Below are positions 34,432 through 45,108 of a stretch of DNA of 64,000 nt, piece by piece. The stretch comes from Undibacterium sp. (GTDB taxonomy: Bacteria; Pseudomonadota; Gammaproteobacteria; Burkholderiales; Burkholderiaceae_D), in assembly GCF_030651495.1 (NCBI RefSeq), contig NZ_JAUSFI010000023.1:60844-124843 (forward strand). Direction: 5' to 3'. The notes under the pieces are model-generated. The model was given only the letters and a program-made list of their open reading frames with translations, had not been told where the DNA came from and did no database searches. Within the stretch, counting starts at the first letter, position 1, and the number at the start of each line of letters is the position of its first letter. A program made the translations under genes and the position numbers.

Positions 34432-35379
34432 ATGAAATTATCGAAACTTTTAGTCGTTCTGCTTGGCGCCGGCAGTATTGCGGGCGTAGTTCAGGCGCAA
34501 GAAACCGGCACCTTGAAAAAAATTAAGGAAACCGGCAGCATTACTTTGGGTGTGCGTGACTCATCCATTCCTTTTTCTTATCTGGATGATAAACAGTCAT
34601 ACCAAGGTTACTCGATTGATTTGTGTTTAAAAATCGTCACTTCAGTACAAAAGCAACTAGGCATGACTAGCCTGAACGTCAAGATGAATCCGGTGACTTC
34701 GGCCACCCGTATTCCCTTGATGGCGAATGGCACGATTGATCTGGAATGCGGATCGACCACGAATAACGTCGAGCGTCAAAAGCAGGTCGCTTTTGCGCCT
34801 ACGACTTTTGTTGCGGCCAATCGTATTCTGGCTAAAAAATCCTCGAATATTAAATCGCTGGCAGATTTGAAAGGCAAATCCGTCGTTTCCACTTCGGGTA
34901 CCGCCAATCTTAAACAATTGACGCAGTTAAACGCGGACCAGAATCTGGGCATCAATATCTTGCCAGCCAAAGATCACGCAGAAGCCTTCCTGATGGTAGA
35001 AACAGGTCGCGCAGTGGCATTCGTCATGGATGATATTTTGCTGGCATCGCTGGCGGCTAATTCTAAAAATCCTGGCGACTATGCCATCAGCAAAGAAGCC
35101 TTATCGGTAGAGCCGTACGGCATCATGTTGCGCAAGGATGACGCGCCGTTTAAGAAGGCCGTTGACACGGCGATTAGCAATGTACTGACCTCGGGCGATA
35201 TCAATCGTATTTACACCAAATGGTTCTTGCAAGCGATTCCACCAAAAGGCGTTAACCTGAATTCGCCTATGTCCGAGCAATTTAAGGCAGTGATTGCCAA
35301 ACCGACTGATTCTGGTGAGCCATCGGCCTATGCCGCCGTACCTGAAGCACAAAAAGCGGTACTCAAAAAGAAGAAATAA
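34432..35379 (+). CDS. gltI: Glutamate/aspartate ABC transporter substrate-binding protein
   Basis: A periplasmic binding protein of the polar amino-acid family (315 residues). A signal peptide (LLVVLLGAGSIAGVVQAQ) precedes GTLKKIKETGSITLGVRDSS, the standard start of GltI mature proteins. DLECGSTTNNVERQKQVAF and KGKSVVSTSGTANLKQL are ligand-domain blocks. The C-terminus is lysine-rich. ATG 34432 follows TTGGAGACAGT. The 295 bp before it, after gdhB, hold no gene and must contain the promoter; I see no clear terminator there. First gene of the gltIJKL set, directly downstream of glutamate dehydrogenase. Confidence 0.93.
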   Translation: MKLSKLLVVLLGAGSIAGVVQAQETGTLKKIKETGSITLGVRDSSIPFSYLDDKQSYQGYSIDLCLKIVTSVQKQLGMTSLNVKMNPVTSATRIPLMANGTIDLECGSTTNNVERQKQVAFAPTTFVAANRILAKKSSNIKSLADLKGKSVVSTSGTANLKQLTQLNADQNLGINILPAKDHAEAFLMVETGRAVAFVMDDILLASLAANSKNPGDYAISKEALSVEPYGIMLRKDDAPFKKAVDTAISNVLTSGDINRIYTKWFLQAIPPKGVNLNSPMSEQFKAVIAKPTDSGEPSAYAAVPEAQKAVLKKKK

Positions 35380-35418
35380 GCTGCTAAAAAGAACTGAAAT
35401 AGCGCATCACAGAAAAGC

Positions 35419-35449
35419 AAAACGGGAGTGTTCGTCTCCCGTTTTGTTT
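35419..35449 (+). terminator. Hairpin terminator/attenuator between gltI and gltJ
   Basis: The perfect 10-bp arms AAAACGGGAG and CTCCCGTTTT with a 7-base loop are followed by GTTTTTC. An intercistronic hairpin after the binding-protein gene commonly makes it more abundant than the membrane subunits. Confidence 0.8.
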
Positions 35450-35497
35450 TTCTTGAAGTTTGATTTGGCGTGATGTAGAACGCTTTGGAGAATAAAA

Positions 35498-36250
35498 ATG
35501 AATTACCACTGGAACTGGAATATCTTTTGGGAAGCCGCCCCGGATGGGACTGGTAACTATCTAGATACATTAATCTCAGGCATGTTATGGACGCTGGCAA
35601 CGGCTGCGCTGGCATGGCTGATCGCATTAATACTGGGTGCTGTCATCGGCACCATCCGTACCGCGCCGAATAAATGGGCCGCGCGTCTGGCCAATGGCTA
35701 TGTAGAATTATTCAGGAACATCCCGCTGCTGGTGCAGATGTTTCTCTGGTATTTCGTGATGCCAGAATTAGTCCCCGCAGAGATGGGCAATTGGTTGAAG
35801 TCCTTGCCAAACTCACCCTTTATCACGGCCGTGCTGAGCCTGGGATTTTTTACTTCGGCGCGGGTCGCAGTCCAGGTGTCGGCCGGCATCAATGCCTTGC
35901 CTAGCGGCCAAAGAATGGCCGGCACCGCCCTCGGCTTGACCTTGCCGCAGACTTATCGCTATGTGCTGTTGCCGATGGCGTTTCGCATTATCATCCCGTC
36001 GCTGACGAATGAAGTGGCCGCGATTATCAAAAACAGTTCGGTGGCACTGACTATCGGCCTGATGGAATTGACCGCCAGCGCCAGATCAATGCAAGAATTT
36101 TCTTTTCAGGTGTTTGAGGCATTCACCGTCGCTACCTTAATTTATCTCGGCGTTTCTGTGGTGGCGATTATGTTGTCGAATCTGCTCGAAAGAGTCACTG
36201 CGGTACCCGGTTTTATTACCTCAGGTTCTGCCAGCGCGGGAGGGCATTAA
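35498..36250 (+). CDS. gltJ: Glutamate/aspartate ABC transporter permease GltJ
   Basis: A 250-residue inner-membrane subunit of the His/Glu permease family. It opens NYHWNWNIFWEAAPDGTGNYL as GltJ proteins do, followed by about five membrane helices, with YVELFRNIPLLVQMFLWYF and the EAA loop AGTALGLTLPQTYRYVLLPMAFR that contacts the ATPase. The stop is 2 bp before the gltK start, consistent with co-translation. Confidence 0.93.
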   Translation: MNYHWNWNIFWEAAPDGTGNYLDTLISGMLWTLATAALAWLIALILGAVIGTIRTAPNKWAARLANGYVELFRNIPLLVQMFLWYFVMPELVPAEMGNWLKSLPNSPFITAVLSLGFFTSARVAVQVSAGINALPSGQRMAGTALGLTLPQTYRYVLLPMAFRIIIPSLTNEVAAIIKNSSVALTIGLMELTASARSMQEFSFQVFEAFTVATLIYLGVSVVAIMLSNLLERVTAVPGFITSGSASAGGH

Positions 36251-36252
36251 TC

Positions 36253-36945
36253 ATGTTCGCCAATTTTGATTTTGATGTGATCCAACGCTCCTGGGTGTAT
36301 CTGTTTACCACTGGCATGACCTTTACGCTGAAGTTGACGGTGTTGGCAATGCTGGGCGGAACAGTGCTCGGTACCGTACTTGCCATGATGCGGCTCTCTA
36401 GCCATAAAGCGATCGCTGTGGTGGCGACGACCTATGTCAATATCATGCGGTCGATCCCGCTGGTGATGGTGATTTTTTGGTTTTACTTTCTGGTGCCGTA
36501 TATCGGCGCATGGATCATCGGCTCGGATACACCGGTACAGGTAGGCGCTTTTTCTTCTTGCCTGATCACCTTTGTGATGTTTGAGGCGGCGTATTATTGC
36601 GAGATCATGCGTTCCGGTATCCAGTCGATTCCGCGCGGCCAGATCTGGGCCGGTTATGCGATGGGGATGAGTTACTGGCAAACCATGGCGCATATCGTTT
36701 TGCCACAGGCGTTTCGCAATATGATCCCGGTGCTACTGACACAGACCATCGTCTTGTTCCAAGACGTGTCGCTGGTCTATGTGCTGTCGATTACCGATTT
36801 CGTCGGCGCCGCATCCAAAGTCGCACAGCGCGATGGCCGTTTGGTCGAAATGTATTCCTTTGTCGCGGTGGTGTATTTCATCATGTGCTTTGGCTTATCG
36901 AGCCTGGTGACTAAATTACAGAAAAGAGTAGCGATTATTCGCTAA
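36253..36945 (+). CDS. gltK: Glutamate/aspartate ABC transporter permease GltK
   Basis: A 230-residue second membrane subunit. It carries MRSIPLVMVIFWFYFLVPYI, the pairing segment EIMRSGIQSIPRGQIW and the EAA loop AGYAMGMSYWQTMAHIVLPQAFR. It forms a heterodimeric pore with GltJ. It lies 2 bp after gltJ and 41 bp before gltL. Confidence 0.93.
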   Translation: MFANFDFDVIQRSWVYLFTTGMTFTLKLTVLAMLGGTVLGTVLAMMRLSSHKAIAVVATTYVNIMRSIPLVMVIFWFYFLVPYIGAWIIGSDTPVQVGAFSSCLITFVMFEAAYYCEIMRSGIQSIPRGQIWAGYAMGMSYWQTMAHIVLPQAFRNMIPVLLTQTIVLFQDVSLVYVLSITDFVGAASKVAQRDGRLVEMYSFVAVVYFIMCFGLSSLVTKLQKRVAIIR

Positions 36946-36986
36946 GCGATACTTAAATAGAGCTTGCAGAAGATCTGGAGAAAATT

Positions 36987-37712
36987 ATGATAAAACTCAA
37001 TAACGTCAGCAAATGGTATGGCCATTTTCAAGTGCTCACCGACTGCACTACCCATGTTTCCAAAGGCGAAGTGGTGGTGGTCTGCGGCCCATCCGGTTCC
37101 GGCAAATCGACCCTGATTAAAACCGTTAATGGTCTGGAACCTTTCCAAAAAGGCGAGATTATCGTTGATGGTGTTTCAGTGGGCGATCCGAAAACCAACC
37201 TGTCCAAACTGCGCGCGCGCATCGGTATGGTGTTTCAGAATTTTGAACTCTTTCCGCATCTGACGATTCGCCAAAACCTGACCATTGCGCAAGTCAAGGT
37301 CTTGGGCCGCAGCGAAGATGAAGCCACCGAGCGCGGTCTGAAATACCTCGACCGCGTCGGCCTGCTGGCACACAAGGATAAATTTCCGGGCCAACTCTCC
37401 GGCGGTCAGCAGCAGCGCGTCGCGATCGCGCGTGCCTTGTCGATGGACCCGATTGCCATGTTGTTTGATGAACCCACTTCAGCGCTCGATCCGGAAATGA
37501 TCAACGAAGTACTCGACGTCATGGTCGGTCTGGCGCAAGACGGCATGACCATGATGGTGGTAACGCATGAAATGGGCTTCGCCAAAAAAGTCGCGAATCG
37601 CATCGTCTTCATGGATAAAGGTTTGATTGTCGAAGACTGCGCCAAGGATGAGTTTTTCACGGCGGCCCGTTCCGAGCGTGCGCGTGATTTCCTGGCAAAA
37701 ATCATTCATTGA
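36987..37712 (+). CDS. gltL: Glutamate/aspartate ABC transporter ATP-binding protein
   Basis: A 241-residue ATPase energising GltIJK. Walker A GPSGSGKSTLIKTVNGLE, Q-loop IGMVFQNFELFPHLT, signature LSGGQQQRVAIARALSMDP, Walker B AMLFDEPTSALDPEM and switch VVTHEMGFAKKVANR are all intact and match the polar amino-acid subfamily. AGATCTGGAGAAAATT provides the ribosome-binding site. Last gene of the operon; a strong terminator follows at 37765. Confidence 0.95.
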   Translation: MIKLNNVSKWYGHFQVLTDCTTHVSKGEVVVVCGPSGSGKSTLIKTVNGLEPFQKGEIIVDGVSVGDPKTNLSKLRARIGMVFQNFELFPHLTIRQNLTIAQVKVLGRSEDEATERGLKYLDRVGLLAHKDKFPGQLSGGQQQRVAIARALSMDPIAMLFDEPTSALDPEMINEVLDVMVGLAQDGMTMMVVTHEMGFAKKVANRIVFMDKGLIVEDCAKDEFFTAARSERARDFLAKIIH

Positions 37713-37764
37713 TGCTGCGCTGAGTTTTTAAGCCGCCACCGCAATAGCCGCAAGCCTGGCACAA

Positions 37765-37797
37765 AACGCCCCCGAAATCCTCCGGGGGCGTTTTTTA
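37765..37797 (+). terminator. Terminator of the gltIJKL operon
   Basis: The perfect 10-bp GC-rich hairpin AACGCCCCCG/CGGGGGCGTT is followed by TTTTTATTG, 53 bp past the gltL stop. Confidence 0.93.
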
Positions 37798-37813
37798 TTG
37801 TGCCGTTAAAAAT

Positions 37814-37892
37814 ATACTCCCCATAAAAAATGTAAAAAGCCTCGCGTTGCGCATATATCTATTGCGCTATTAAAATATACCAGGGGGAGTAT
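37814..37892 (-). repeat. ATACTCCCC/GGGGAGTAT-ended repeat, copy B
   Basis: A 79-bp AT-rich element with 9-bp perfect terminal inverted repeats (37814-37822, 37884-37892). Read on the minus strand it aligns along its length with copy A at 936-1016: ATACTCCCC, GGTATATTTT, GCGCAAT and ATATGCGC occur in the same order and spacing. It lies between the glt terminator and pyrC, so it may also influence pyrC expression. Confidence 0.7.
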
Positions 37893-37957
37893 ATCTATTT
37901 GAGTCTGCCGGCAATCAAAAAAGGTAAAATGCTGCCATTCTGTATTAGCGAGCTGCC

Positions 37958-39019
37958 ATGACACCTTCTGCCACATCCTTCCCGCAAGAAATCAGCATCA
38001 CCCGCCCCGATGACTGGCATTTGCATCTGCGCGATGGCGCTGCCTTAGCCAGCGTGTTGCCACACACCGCTGCGCAGTTTGCCCGTGCGATTGTCATGCC
38101 TAACCTGAAGCCGCCGGTCACCACCACTGAGCAGGCGGGCGCGTATCGCCAGCGCATCTTGGCCGCTTTGCCCGCCGGCATGCGCTTCGAGCCTTTGATG
38201 ACTTTGTACCTGACCAATAACACGCCGCCAGACGAAATCCGGCGTGCCAAAGACAGCGGTTTTATCCATGCCGTCAAATTGTATCCGGCCGGTGCCACCA
38301 CCAACTCAGATGCCGGCGTGACCGATCTGCGCCTCTGCTATAAAACGCTGGAAGTAATGCAGGAAGTCGGCCTGCCATTTCTGGTGCATGGCGAAGTGAC
38401 GGATCCCGAGATCGATTTGTTTGACCGCGAAGCGGTATTTATCGAGCGCGTGCTGCAACCGCTGCGCAAAGACATGCCAGAACTCAAAGTGGTGTTTGAA
38501 CACATCACCACCAGTGAAGCGGCGGCCTATGTGACGCAAGCTTCTGGCCCGATTGCCGCCACCATCACCGCCCATCATTTGCTGTACAACCGGAATGAAA
38601 TTTTTAAGGGCGGCATCCGCCCGCATTACTATTGCCTGCCGGTCTTGAAGCGCGAATCACATCGGCTGGCGCTGGTACAAGCGGCCACTTCCGGCAATCC
38701 ACGTTTCTTTCTGGGTACCGATTCGGCACCGCACGCCAAAGGCGTTAAGGAAAACGCCTGCGGCTGCGCCGGTTGCTACACCGCCCTGCATGCGATGGAA
38801 CTGTACACGCAAGCCTTTGACCAGGCCGGCGCCTTAGATAAGCTGGAAGCCTTCGCCAGCTTCAATGGCCCGGCGTTTTACAATCTGCCGCGCAATACCG
38901 GCCGCATCAGCCTCAAGCGCGAAGATTGGACACTTCCTGCCGAATTGCCCTTTGTTGATTCCAGTATCGTGCCACTGAATGGCGGCGAAACCATCCACTG
39001 GAAAATGCTTGCAGAATAA
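37958..39019 (+). CDS. pyrC: Dihydroorotase (type II)
   Basis: Zinc enzyme cyclising carbamoyl-aspartate to dihydroorotate in pyrimidine synthesis. The 353 residues show the metal-binding [12 protein letters not shown] (HxH), [10 protein letters not shown], the carboxylated lysine in [13 protein letters not shown], metal histidines in LVHGEV and [10 protein letters not shown], and the catalytic Asp in [12 protein letters not shown]. The length is that of E. coli-type PyrC. A DUF3025 gene follows 13 bp downstream, probably in the same operon. Confidence 0.96.
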   Translation: MTPSATSFPQEISITRPDDWHLHLRDGAALASVLPHTAAQFARAIVMPNLKPPVTTTEQAGAYRQRILAALPAGMRFEPLMTLYLTNNTPPDEIRRAKDSGFIHAVKLYPAGATTNSDAGVTDLRLCYKTLEVMQEVGLPFLVHGEVTDPEIDLFDREAVFIERVLQPLRKDMPELKVVFEHITTSEAAAYVTQASGPIAATITAHHLLYNRNEIFKGGIRPHYYCLPVLKRESHRLALVQAATSGNPRFFLGTDSAPHAKGVKENACGCAGCYTALHAMELYTQAFDQAGALDKLEAFASFNGPAFYNLPRNTGRISLKREDWTLPAELPFVDSSIVPLNGGETIHWKMLAE

Positions 39020-39032
39020 TCCCGGCCAGATT

Positions 39033-39827
39033 ATGCGTTTTTATGACGGCATAGACTGGCCGCAAGCCTGGTTCACCACGGTACGGCCGCAAGCGGCCAG
39101 CCTGATCGCCGCCGCTGACTGGCGCACGCACCTCAATACGCAGGCGGCACAGGCGCAGATGCGCAATCATCGCGGCCTGCCGCTGCAATTCATCGCACAA
39201 GAAGCCTTGCCAGAAGGCGTTGCCTACGAAGCCCATATCAGTGCGACCGGACTGGTGCCGACACGCGAAAACCTGCATGATTTCTTCAATGCGCTGGTAT
39301 GGCTGACGTTTCCAAAAATAAAACGTCAGCTGAATGCCTTGCAATCAGCCCAGATCGCCACATTAGGCATAGGCAAATCACGCGGTCCGGCGCGTGACGC
39401 CGCCACTATTTTTGATGAAAACGCCGCGCTGTTAGTGGTGGAAGATAGCGTAGCAGGGCGCAGCCTGCTGGAAAATCTGCGCCAGCACCAATGGCAAGCC
39501 GCCTTCATAGGGCAAGCCGCACTGTTCGGCAGTCAGGCCGAAGTCTGGAGTTTCGGCCACGCCCTGATGGACAAACTGGTCAAACCCTACAAAGCCATCA
39601 CCGCGCATACCTGGGTCGTGTGGGCTGATGCCGAATTTTTTACCCTAGAGTGGAATGCCCGCAGGGCATGGCTGGATACGCAGGTAGCAGAAAAATTGTG
39701 CACACACGATTTAACGACGGCCGATTACACGCCATTACCAGTGCTAGGCATACCAGGCTGGTGGCCAGAGCAAGATGCGGCGTTTTATGCCGATACCGGC
39801 GTGTTTCGGGCCAAGCGTTGTAAATAA
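39033..39827 (+). CDS. DUF3025 domain protein
   Basis: A 264-residue soluble protein. DFFNALVWLTFPKIKRQLNALQ near residues 80-100 is the recognisable DUF3025 block, with SRGPARDAATIFDENAALLV and HALMDKLVKPYKAITAHTW also typical. No biochemical function is known. The frame is open to 38979, inside pyrC, but ATG 39033 lies just after the pyrC stop and starts at the conserved FYDGIDW. The pairing with pyrC suggests co-expression only. Its stop codon overlaps the following terminator. Confidence 0.8.
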   Translation: MRFYDGIDWPQAWFTTVRPQAASLIAAADWRTHLNTQAAQAQMRNHRGLPLQFIAQEALPEGVAYEAHISATGLVPTRENLHDFFNALVWLTFPKIKRQLNALQSAQIATLGIGKSRGPARDAATIFDENAALLVVEDSVAGRSLLENLRQHQWQAAFIGQAALFGSQAEVWSFGHALMDKLVKPYKAITAHTWVVWADAEFFTLEWNARRAWLDTQVAEKLCTHDLTTADYTPLPVLGIPGWWPEQDAAFYADTGVFRAKRCK

Positions 39828-39861
39828 AAAAACGGACAGTGAGCTGTCCGTTTTTTTATTT
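39822..39861. terminator. Bidirectional terminator between DUF3025 and YdcH genes
   Basis: A perfect 18-bp inverted repeat (39822-39839 and 39844-39861) has a four-base loop. The GC core CGGACAG/CTGTCCG is bordered by A7 and T7 runs, so it serves both convergent genes. Confidence 0.93.
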
Positions 39862-39879
39862 ATTGACTAGGCGTTTGAT

Positions 39880-40128
39880 TTACGCAACTGCTGCTGTTTG
39901 CAGCAATTGAAAAAGCTGGTCTTTCAAGGAAATACGTACTTTTTTCAAGCTTTCTAATGCGGCATCCGCCAGATGCTCCGCTCCATTTTCAGCGCGGTTG
40001 ATAGCTTTGTCAGCGTTGTCATACTCATCAAAAAGTTTGGAAAAGTGGGCGTTGCCCAGCTTTAACTTATGAATTGCGTCTTTAAATTCTGGAAATTCTA
40101 CTGACAGTGGATGATGTTCTATTTGCAT
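39880..40128 (-). CDS. YdcH family protein (DUF465)
   Basis: An 82-residue, mostly helical, charged protein. HPLSVEFPEFKDAIHKLKLGNAHFSKLFDEYD is the DUF465 signature region in the N-terminal half, followed by LKKVRISLKDQLFQLL, a heptad-like helix. Function is unknown; the family is predicted to form short coiled coils. It stands alone, convergent with the DUF3025 gene. Confidence 0.85.
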   Translation of the reverse strand: MQIEHHPLSVEFPEFKDAIHKLKLGNAHFSKLFDEYDNADKAINRAENGAEHLADAALESLKKVRISLKDQLFQLLQTAAVA

Positions 40129-40315
40129 GCTGGCTCCTGATTGGAATTGAAAATATGTCTTTCTGGTTCTTATCCTAAAAGCTCCCGCATTCTTGGTGCT
40201 GATCTAGATCAAGTCGACCATGATTAATAGATCAATTGCAAAGAATCACTTTTTTGAAGGTGGTTTAAGCTTTGTTTTACGCCATAGCGCATGGAATAGT
40301 CTGAAATGATGTCCG

Positions 40316-40345
40316 CAAATAAAAACGGGAGCCTAAGCTCCCGTT
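40316..40345 (-). terminator. Terminator of the DUF2147 gene
   Basis: The perfect hairpin AACGGGAGC/GCTCCCGTT with a four-base loop is followed on the minus strand by TTTTATTTG. It begins 19 bp beyond the stop codon. Confidence 0.85.
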
Positions 40346-40363
40346 GATTGATGCAAGCAAGTA

Positions 40364-40819
40364 TTATTGCTCACGCACCCAAGTTTGTGAACGTCCAAGA
40401 AGTGGTACGCCGATATAGCCACGGACATTGAGTTTTTTATTGTTTTCGATCAGGCTCAGTTTGCTGCTGTATAGCTTGCCATTTTCTGGATCGAGAATTT
40501 TTCCGCCGTTGTACTCGTCACCATCTTTTTTCAGCCCAAACAAAATTGTCATGCCGATAATTGGTTGCGCTTTGTTTGCGCCTTCGCATTTGTCACATTT
40601 CGGATTTTGCTCTGTATCCGGGTCACGAAAGAGTTTTTCAATCTTGCCTTGCAGTTCGCCGGCGGTTTCTGTAATCCGTATCAGCGATTTAGGTTTGCCG
40701 GTTTTGTCATCGATGCTTTTCCACAGACCAGCCGCGCTATCTTGTGCATGCACCAGCGGCGCGATAGAGAGTGAAAGCAGTACTGTAATCAGTGCGCTAA
40801 ATGAGCCTAGTTTTTTCAT
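40364..40819 (-). CDS. DUF2147 family exported protein
   Basis: A 151-residue protein with a clear signal peptide (LITVLLSLSIAPLVHA). The mature region matches DUF2147: AAGLWKSIDDKTGKPKSLIR, ELQGKIEKLF, CDKCEGANKAQPIIGMTILF and LNVRGYIGVPLLGRSQTW. A CxxC pair (CDKC) lies in the middle. A small periplasmic beta-barrel fold is expected; the function is unknown. It is monocistronic, followed by its own terminator. Confidence 0.88.
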   Translation of the reverse strand: MKKLGSFSALITVLLSLSIAPLVHAQDSAAGLWKSIDDKTGKPKSLIRITETAGELQGKIEKLFRDPDTEQNPKCDKCEGANKAQPIIGMTILFGLKKDGDEYNGGKILDPENGKLYSSKLSLIENNKKLNVRGYIGVPLLGRSQTWVREQ

Positions 40820-40958
40820 GATGTCTCCGTTATTAAAGTTTTTAAATTGCTAAGTGATTGTACGTGGCGGGTGTTTTCACCACGTACACAATTTTTAGAG
40901 TATCTACTTTAATTGCCGGATTTAACAACACTCGCAACTAGGCACAAAATACAAAACA

Positions 40959-43778
<2,820 letters not shown>

Positions 43779-44041
43779 GATTTTTTGTTGGTAGTGTGCT
43801 AAAGCCTTGATTATAAATGACGCCTCCTCTCAGGAATGCACAATAAAGTGGCAATTGGGTAAAAATTTGCTACCAATGTCGGACAAAGATGGCAAATGGT
43901 CAGGGTTTATCCATCGTAGTCCGGTGCTAGCTATGAAGTGTTAGGAGGGAAATATTTTGTTTCTTGAGTTTCTTGAAAATTCAAACGTCATCGATTACAG
44001 AGACCGGCAAAATTTGTACTGACATGGTGTAAACTTAGCTA

Positions 44042-44851
44042 ATGCAAACCTATTTCTCTTTTTTGGCAGCAGCATTGTATGTTGTCTGCACACTCATCCC
44101 CGGGCAACGGCGTATTCTTAATCCCAGCCTCACCGCGATTGCCTGGCTGATGCATGGCGTGTCTTTGTGGTTCGCAGTGTTTTTTGCTGACGGCCTGCAA
44201 GTAGGTTTCGCGATCATGCTGTCGGCGGCATTGTGGATTTCAGTGTTGGTCTATTTGCTGGAAACGCGTAATTTTTCTTTGGATGGATTAAAAGTATTGC
44301 TCTTGCCTAATGCAGCAGTGATGGTCGTGCTACCGGTTTTTTTTCCTGGTAGTCTGATTACTTTGGTTGGTAAGACGACCATGTTTCCATGGCATATTGC
44401 GGTTGCCTTATTAGCCTACAGCACGCTGACCATTGCGGCGTTTCATGCTCTGGTGATGATTTTGCAGGACACCCATTTGCATAAATTGCGTGGCAATCAA
44501 AACCAGCATTGGTTGAACACGGCGATTGAGCGTCTGCCTGCCTTGATGACAATGGAAAAAATACTTTTCCGCTTGGTTTTTTTGGGCTTTATTTTATTAA
44601 GCCTGACCGTGTTATCGGGCATCATTTTTTCTGAGCAGGTATTGGGTGTGGCTTTTAAATGGGATCATAAAACCCTGCTGTCCTTATTGTCGTGGGCCTT
44701 ATTTGGGATTTTGCTGGCAGGGCGACAATGGCGTGGTTGGCGTGGTAAAACGGTACTCAGTTTTACTCTCGGCGGCTTTTTGACCTTACTGATGGCGTAT
44801 GTCGGCAGTCGTTTTGTGCTGGAGGTTTTATTACACCGGAGCCTGACATGA
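44042..44851 (+). CDS. CcsA/YpjD-type cytochrome c assembly-like membrane protein
   Basis: A 269-residue inner-membrane protein with about eight hydrophobic segments. The block WHIAVALLAYSTLTIAAFHA is the conserved helix of the CcsA/HemX family, where a histidine can contact heme, and FKWDHKTLLSLLSWALFGI is another. Relatives in proteobacteria (YpjD) are usually found near ffh and have no proven role. It overlaps the following small gene by 4 bp (ATGA). Confidence 0.82.
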   Translation: MQTYFSFLAAALYVVCTLIPGQRRILNPSLTAIAWLMHGVSLWFAVFFADGLQVGFAIMLSAALWISVLVYLLETRNFSLDGLKVLLLPNAAVMVVLPVFFPGSLITLVGKTTMFPWHIAVALLAYSTLTIAAFHALVMILQDTHLHKLRGNQNQHWLNTAIERLPALMTMEKILFRLVFLGFILLSLTVLSGIIFSEQVLGVAFKWDHKTLLSLLSWALFGILLAGRQWRGWRGKTVLSFTLGGFLTLLMAYVGSRFVLEVLLHRSLT

Positions 44852-45108
44852 GATTCCTGATGTGGCTAATTTTAGCCGTACTGGTTATTTTTGCCTTGCG
44901 TAAAAAAGCACAGACATTTTCATCTTCGGCACAGCCGATGCCCGATAATCAGGCAGCGGCGCCGCAACAAACGCAAGCAAGCTCGACCGATAGCAGTGCA
45001 GAAACGATGCTTTGTTGCCAGTATTGTCAATTGTACATACCTGCCTCCGAGGCGGTGCTGAGGGGCGAGAAAGTATTTTGTTGTGCTGCGCATGCAGACC
45101 AAGTCTAG
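44848..45108 (+). CDS. PP0621 family small protein
   Basis: An 86-residue protein. One N-terminal membrane helix (FLMWLILAVLVIFALRK) and a Gln/Ser-rich linker lead to a C-terminal cysteine cluster MLCCQYCQLYIPASEAVLRG followed by CCAAHAD. This C-terminal pattern defines the PP0621 family and looks like a small metal-binding knuckle facing the cytoplasm. Function is unknown. It is sandwiched without gap between the CcsA-like gene and pilS. Confidence 0.82.
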   Translation: MRFLMWLILAVLVIFALRKKAQTFSSSAQPMPDNQAAAPQQTQASSTDSSAETMLCCQYCQLYIPASEAVLRGEKVFCCAAHADQV

